Of a stretch of DNA of 8,127 bases, positions 6,540-8,127 are shown one piece after another. Origin of the DNA: Chloroflexota bacterium (GTDB lineage: Bacteria; Chloroflexota; Anaerolineae; Caldilineales; Caldilineaceae); the NCBI GenBank assembly GCA_003577005.1, contig QEUW01000338.1, forward strand, positions 1-8,127. The letters are read 5' to 3'. How positions within the stretch are numbered: position 1 is the stretch's first letter; every line of letters begins with the position of its first letter. Below the pieces are notes generated by a model. It was not told the origin of the DNA, searched no databases, and was given only the letters and a program-made list of their open reading frames with translations. Position numbers and translations under genes: made by a program.

Positions 6540-6926
6540 TTACGATCCAAGAGATTTTTCCTCATCAATGTTGACAAGCGGCATACCTGGCCCGCACGTC
6601 AGGCGACGAGGCTGAATGCGATCCGGATCGAAAAAGTCATTAAAGGCTCGTTTCAACTCGTCAAGCGCTTGAAGATTGATTGAATAATAGACCCAGCGTG
6701 CATCAAAAGCATCCCGTTCTGCACTAACCAGTCCGATTTGAGTTAAAGCTTTCATATGATGTGAAATAAGGGTTGGCCCGACCTGCAAGGCTTCGCTCAA
6801 ATCACAGTTACACTGGACGCCCTGAATAATCAGTTCCAGAATCTGCAGCCGCTTGGGTTCCCCAATCACTTTAAGCCATTCCAGCAGCGTTTCAAGATTC
6901 GTCTTAGCAGAAACCTCGCCGGGCAT
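6540..6926 (-). CDS. arsR: ArsR-family arsenite-responsive repressor
   Basis: A 128-residue winged-helix repressor. Residues 12-75 fit the ArsR/SmtB fold (WLKVIGEPKRLQILELI, the recognition region LISHHMKALTQIGLVSAERD, and the wing RWVYYSIN). The sensor segment reads VQCNCDLSEAL: C39 and C41 match C32 and C34 of the R773 ArsR CVCDLC site, while the third position (C37) is Ser44. A further cysteine, C111 in RRLTCGPGMP, could supply another As ligand. ATG 6926 has AAGGG about 9 nt upstream. The gene leads the minus-strand operon behind a consensus promoter overlapped by operator O3, so it is autoregulated. The same operator near arsA implies control of both units. As(III) as inducer is inferred from the operon content. 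Confidence 0.93.
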   Translation of the reverse strand: MPGEVSAKTNLETLLEWLKVIGEPKRLQILELIIQGVQCNCDLSEALQVGPTLISHHMKALTQIGLVSAERDAFDARWVYYSINLQALDELKRAFNDFFDPDRIQPRRLTCGPGMPLVNIDEEKSLGS

Positions 6927-6956
6927 AGCGACAACCCTTGTATATTCCTTGTATAT

Positions 6957-6978
6957 TAGTTCAATCCAGATTGGATTA
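6957..6978. promoter_or_regulatory. ArsR operator O3 (autoregulatory)
   Basis: Read on the minus strand, half-sites TAATCCAATC and GATTGAACTA flank a TG centre. This is O1 with a changed centre and one changed end base. The site overlaps the arsR -10 box exactly as O1 overlaps that of P1, and lies about 31 bp before the arsR start. Confidence 0.8.
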
Positions 6979-7002
6979 TAGCCTGAAAACCGGCGTTGTC
7001 AA
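6975..7002 (-). promoter_or_regulatory. Sigma70-type promoter of the arsR-arsD operon
   Basis: On the minus strand, TTGACA (7002-6997) and TATAAT (6980-6975) are both perfect and 16 bp apart, the same geometry as P1. The start should fall near 6968, inside O3, giving a leader of about 40 nt. Confidence 0.82.
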
Positions 7003-7170
7003 GCTGGACAGAAGCGTGAGCTGCGATCTGTTGCAGACCATCCCTATCAATAGGCAAGAAGATTTGACCGAGTTCACGTTATGCCAAACATCACAGCTAC
7101 AGCATAACGAATCACACTGTTAGGAATTCGGCAAAACTATATTCTATATCTTGAATTTTGAATATGATGA

Positions 7171-7428
7171 TTGCGTCTTTGTATGGTAGGCTGCACGACA
7201 TGCGCGACCGTATGCACACGTGATATTGGGACAGACGCTGTTATAGCCGAACTGAAGTCTATTCTGCGGCAGCAGTTCAGCGTTGAACACATCACGATCC
7301 AGTTTGAGTGTGAAGCTGGTGGCAAGTCTGGTGATATCTCAGGCCGAAGCTTCAGAGTCGATGACGACAGAGATCATGCGGGTTACCTGAAGACCGTCAC
7401 TGATTGGTGGAACAGTGAGAGACTATAA
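7171..7428 (+). pseudogene. Remnant resembling the C-terminal domain of a cation diffusion facilitator
   Basis: An 85-codon frame opens with TTG and contains TDAVIAELKSILRQQFSVEHITIQFE. This pattern (helix, then FxxxHxTIQxE) is characteristic of the cytoplasmic C-terminal domain of CDF zinc/cadmium transporters. No transmembrane part exists upstream, where the sequence is short and AT-rich. In another frame just before it, LHDM followed by an early stop could be what is left of the VHDLHxW motif, suggesting a frameshift. After the E, the sequence (CEAGGKSGD to the TAA) matches nothing I recognise. No clear ribosome site precedes the TTG. A small expressed protein with this domain alone is possible but less likely. 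Confidence 0.5.
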
Positions 7429-7447
7429 TACATTCAGAACACTGAAT
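7424..7447 (+). promoter_or_regulatory. Promoter -10 box and operator-like palindrome upstream of the flavoprotein gene
   Basis: A perfect TATAAT lies at 7424-7429. The best -35 candidate is poor (CTGATT at 7400-7405, 18-bp spacing). Directly downstream, ATTCAG (7432-7437) and CTGAAT (7442-7447) form a perfect inverted repeat around AACA, covering the expected start point. It contains TTCA-N6-TGAA, a layout common for ArsR/SmtB-type repressors, but its arms differ from the O1-O3 operator, so a different regulator is likely. Confidence 0.55.
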
Positions 7448-7490
7448 ATAAACAAGGATAGATTATTCAGTTCGAAGGAAACGGGATGTA

Positions 7491-8127
7491 ATGACCGATA
7501 ACTACACTCTGGCAGTATTGGGCGGCGGCCCGGCAGGGTATGTAGCCGCACTTCGGGCAGCGCAGCTTGGCGCGCAGGTGGTGCTGATTGAAAAAGAGCG
7601 GGTGGGCGGCACCTGCCTGAACGTTGGCTGCATTCCCACCAAGGCGTTGACGACCTCAACTGAGCTGCTGCTGAAAGCGAGACGCGCGCACGAATTTGGT
7701 TTATTCGTGACCAACGTGGCGCCCGATCTGCCTGCTCTGATGAATTATAAACAAGAGACGGTTGATGGCTTGGTTGGCGGCGTTGAACACCTGTTGAAGG
7801 AAGCTGGCGTCACCCTGCTGCATGGGGAAGGCCGCCTGACGGCCCCAACCACGCTTCAAGTGCGGCTCAACAGCGGTGACACGATCACGGTTTCGGCACA
7901 CCAGGTAATTCTGGCTCCGGGATCAGTTACCGCCCGGCCACCCATTCCCGGTCTCGACCTGCTCGGCGTGATCACCAGCACCGAGGCGCTTGATATTTCG
8001 GATATCCCGGCGCGTTTGGTCGTGATTGGTGGCGGTGTCATCGGTCTGGAATTCGCCTGTATCTACGAAGCCCTGGGCAGCCAGGTGAGCATTCTGGAGA
8101 TGATGCCGACGCTGCTGCCGGGGGGAA
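7491..8127 (+). CDS. lpdA: Dihydrolipoamide dehydrogenase-like flavoprotein (5' part, runs off the window)
   Basis: The first 212 residues of a class I pyridine-nucleotide disulfide oxidoreductase. The FAD-binding GGGPAG is at 11-16, the redox-active pair C42/C47 lies in GGTCLNVGCIPTKAL, LAPGS at 141-145 is the second FAD contact, and VVIGGGVIGLEFA (from 177) is the NAD(P)H-binding Rossmann motif. The CLNVGCIP form fits dihydrolipoamide dehydrogenases better than mercuric reductases (CVNVGCVP) or glutathione reductases. The C-terminal interface domain with the catalytic His is beyond the window, so the assignment stays at family level. ATG 7491 follows AAGGAA at 7475-7480; the ATG at 7485 is at once followed by TAA. 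The palindrome at 7432-7447 suggests regulated expression. Near ars genes the enzyme may keep a dithiol such as dihydrolipoate reduced; this is inference. Confidence 0.85.
   Translation, partial: MTDNYTLAVLGGGPAGYVAALRAAQLGAQVVLIEKERVGGTCLNVGCIPTKALTTSTELLLKARRAHEFGLFVTNVAPDLPALMNYKQETVDGLVGGVEHLLKEAGVTLLHGEGRLTAPTTLQVRLNSGDTITVSAHQVILAPGSVTARPPIPGLDLLGVITSTEALDISDIPARLVVIGGGVIGLEFACIYEALGSQVSILEMMPTLLPGG

Noticed and set aside
6938..7123. A 61-codon plus-strand frame over the arsR promoter and operator
   Set aside because: It crosses the regulatory region, lacks a ribosome site and resembles nothing known.
1..8127. Insertion sequence, CRISPR array or integrase
   Set aside because: No transposase, integrase, regularly spaced repeats or flanking terminal inverted repeats could be found; the only recurring motif is the ArsR operator.

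Overview
The window is an arsenic-resistance (ars) locus on a bacterial chromosome or large replicon. The organism is probably a member of the Chloroflexota. This rests on a Thr/Pro-rich SH3-type lipoprotein typical of that phylum, YlbF-family proteins, a moderately high G+C content and mixed ATG/GTG/TTG starts. The lineage is inferred from style, not proven.

Layout. Bases 2-172 are the 3' end of an unrelated alpha/beta hydrolase. A regulatory region (about 339-504) follows, with a near-consensus promoter, two copies of a palindromic operator and an intrinsic terminator-like hairpin between them. It leads into arsA (557-2440, two-domain arsenite ATPase) and acr3 (2496-3650, arsenite efflux permease), closed by a strong hairpin at 3665-3704. 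A small SH3-domain lipoprotein gene (4116-4499) lies next. After a convergent gap, a compact minus-strand operon is read from about 6980 down to 4800: arsR, arsD, two YlbF-family genes, an FmdB-type zinc-ribbon gene and a YuzD-like thioredoxin-fold gene. Several of these junctions overlap or nearly touch. To the right, on the plus strand, lie a short remnant resembling a cation-diffusion-facilitator C-terminus (7171-7428) and the 5' part of a dihydrolipoamide-dehydrogenase-like flavoprotein gene (7491 to the window end) with its own promoter and palindrome.

How it fits together. ArsR should repress both transcription units, because nearly the same operator overlaps the -10 box in front of arsR (minus strand) and upstream of arsA (plus strand). 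ArsD should pass As(III) to ArsA, and Acr3 exports it. The dehydrogenase could supply reducing power to dithiols.

The least explained part is the run of four small genes behind arsD. One YlbF protein and the zinc-ribbon protein end in Cys-Cys-Gly tails, and the other YlbF protein ends in Cys. This ArsD lacks the C-terminal Cys pairs of the plasmid R773 ArsD. I suggest these proteins form an accessory arsenite-handling, thiol-redox or Fe-S-based module. That is a hypothesis drawn from context and cysteine placement.
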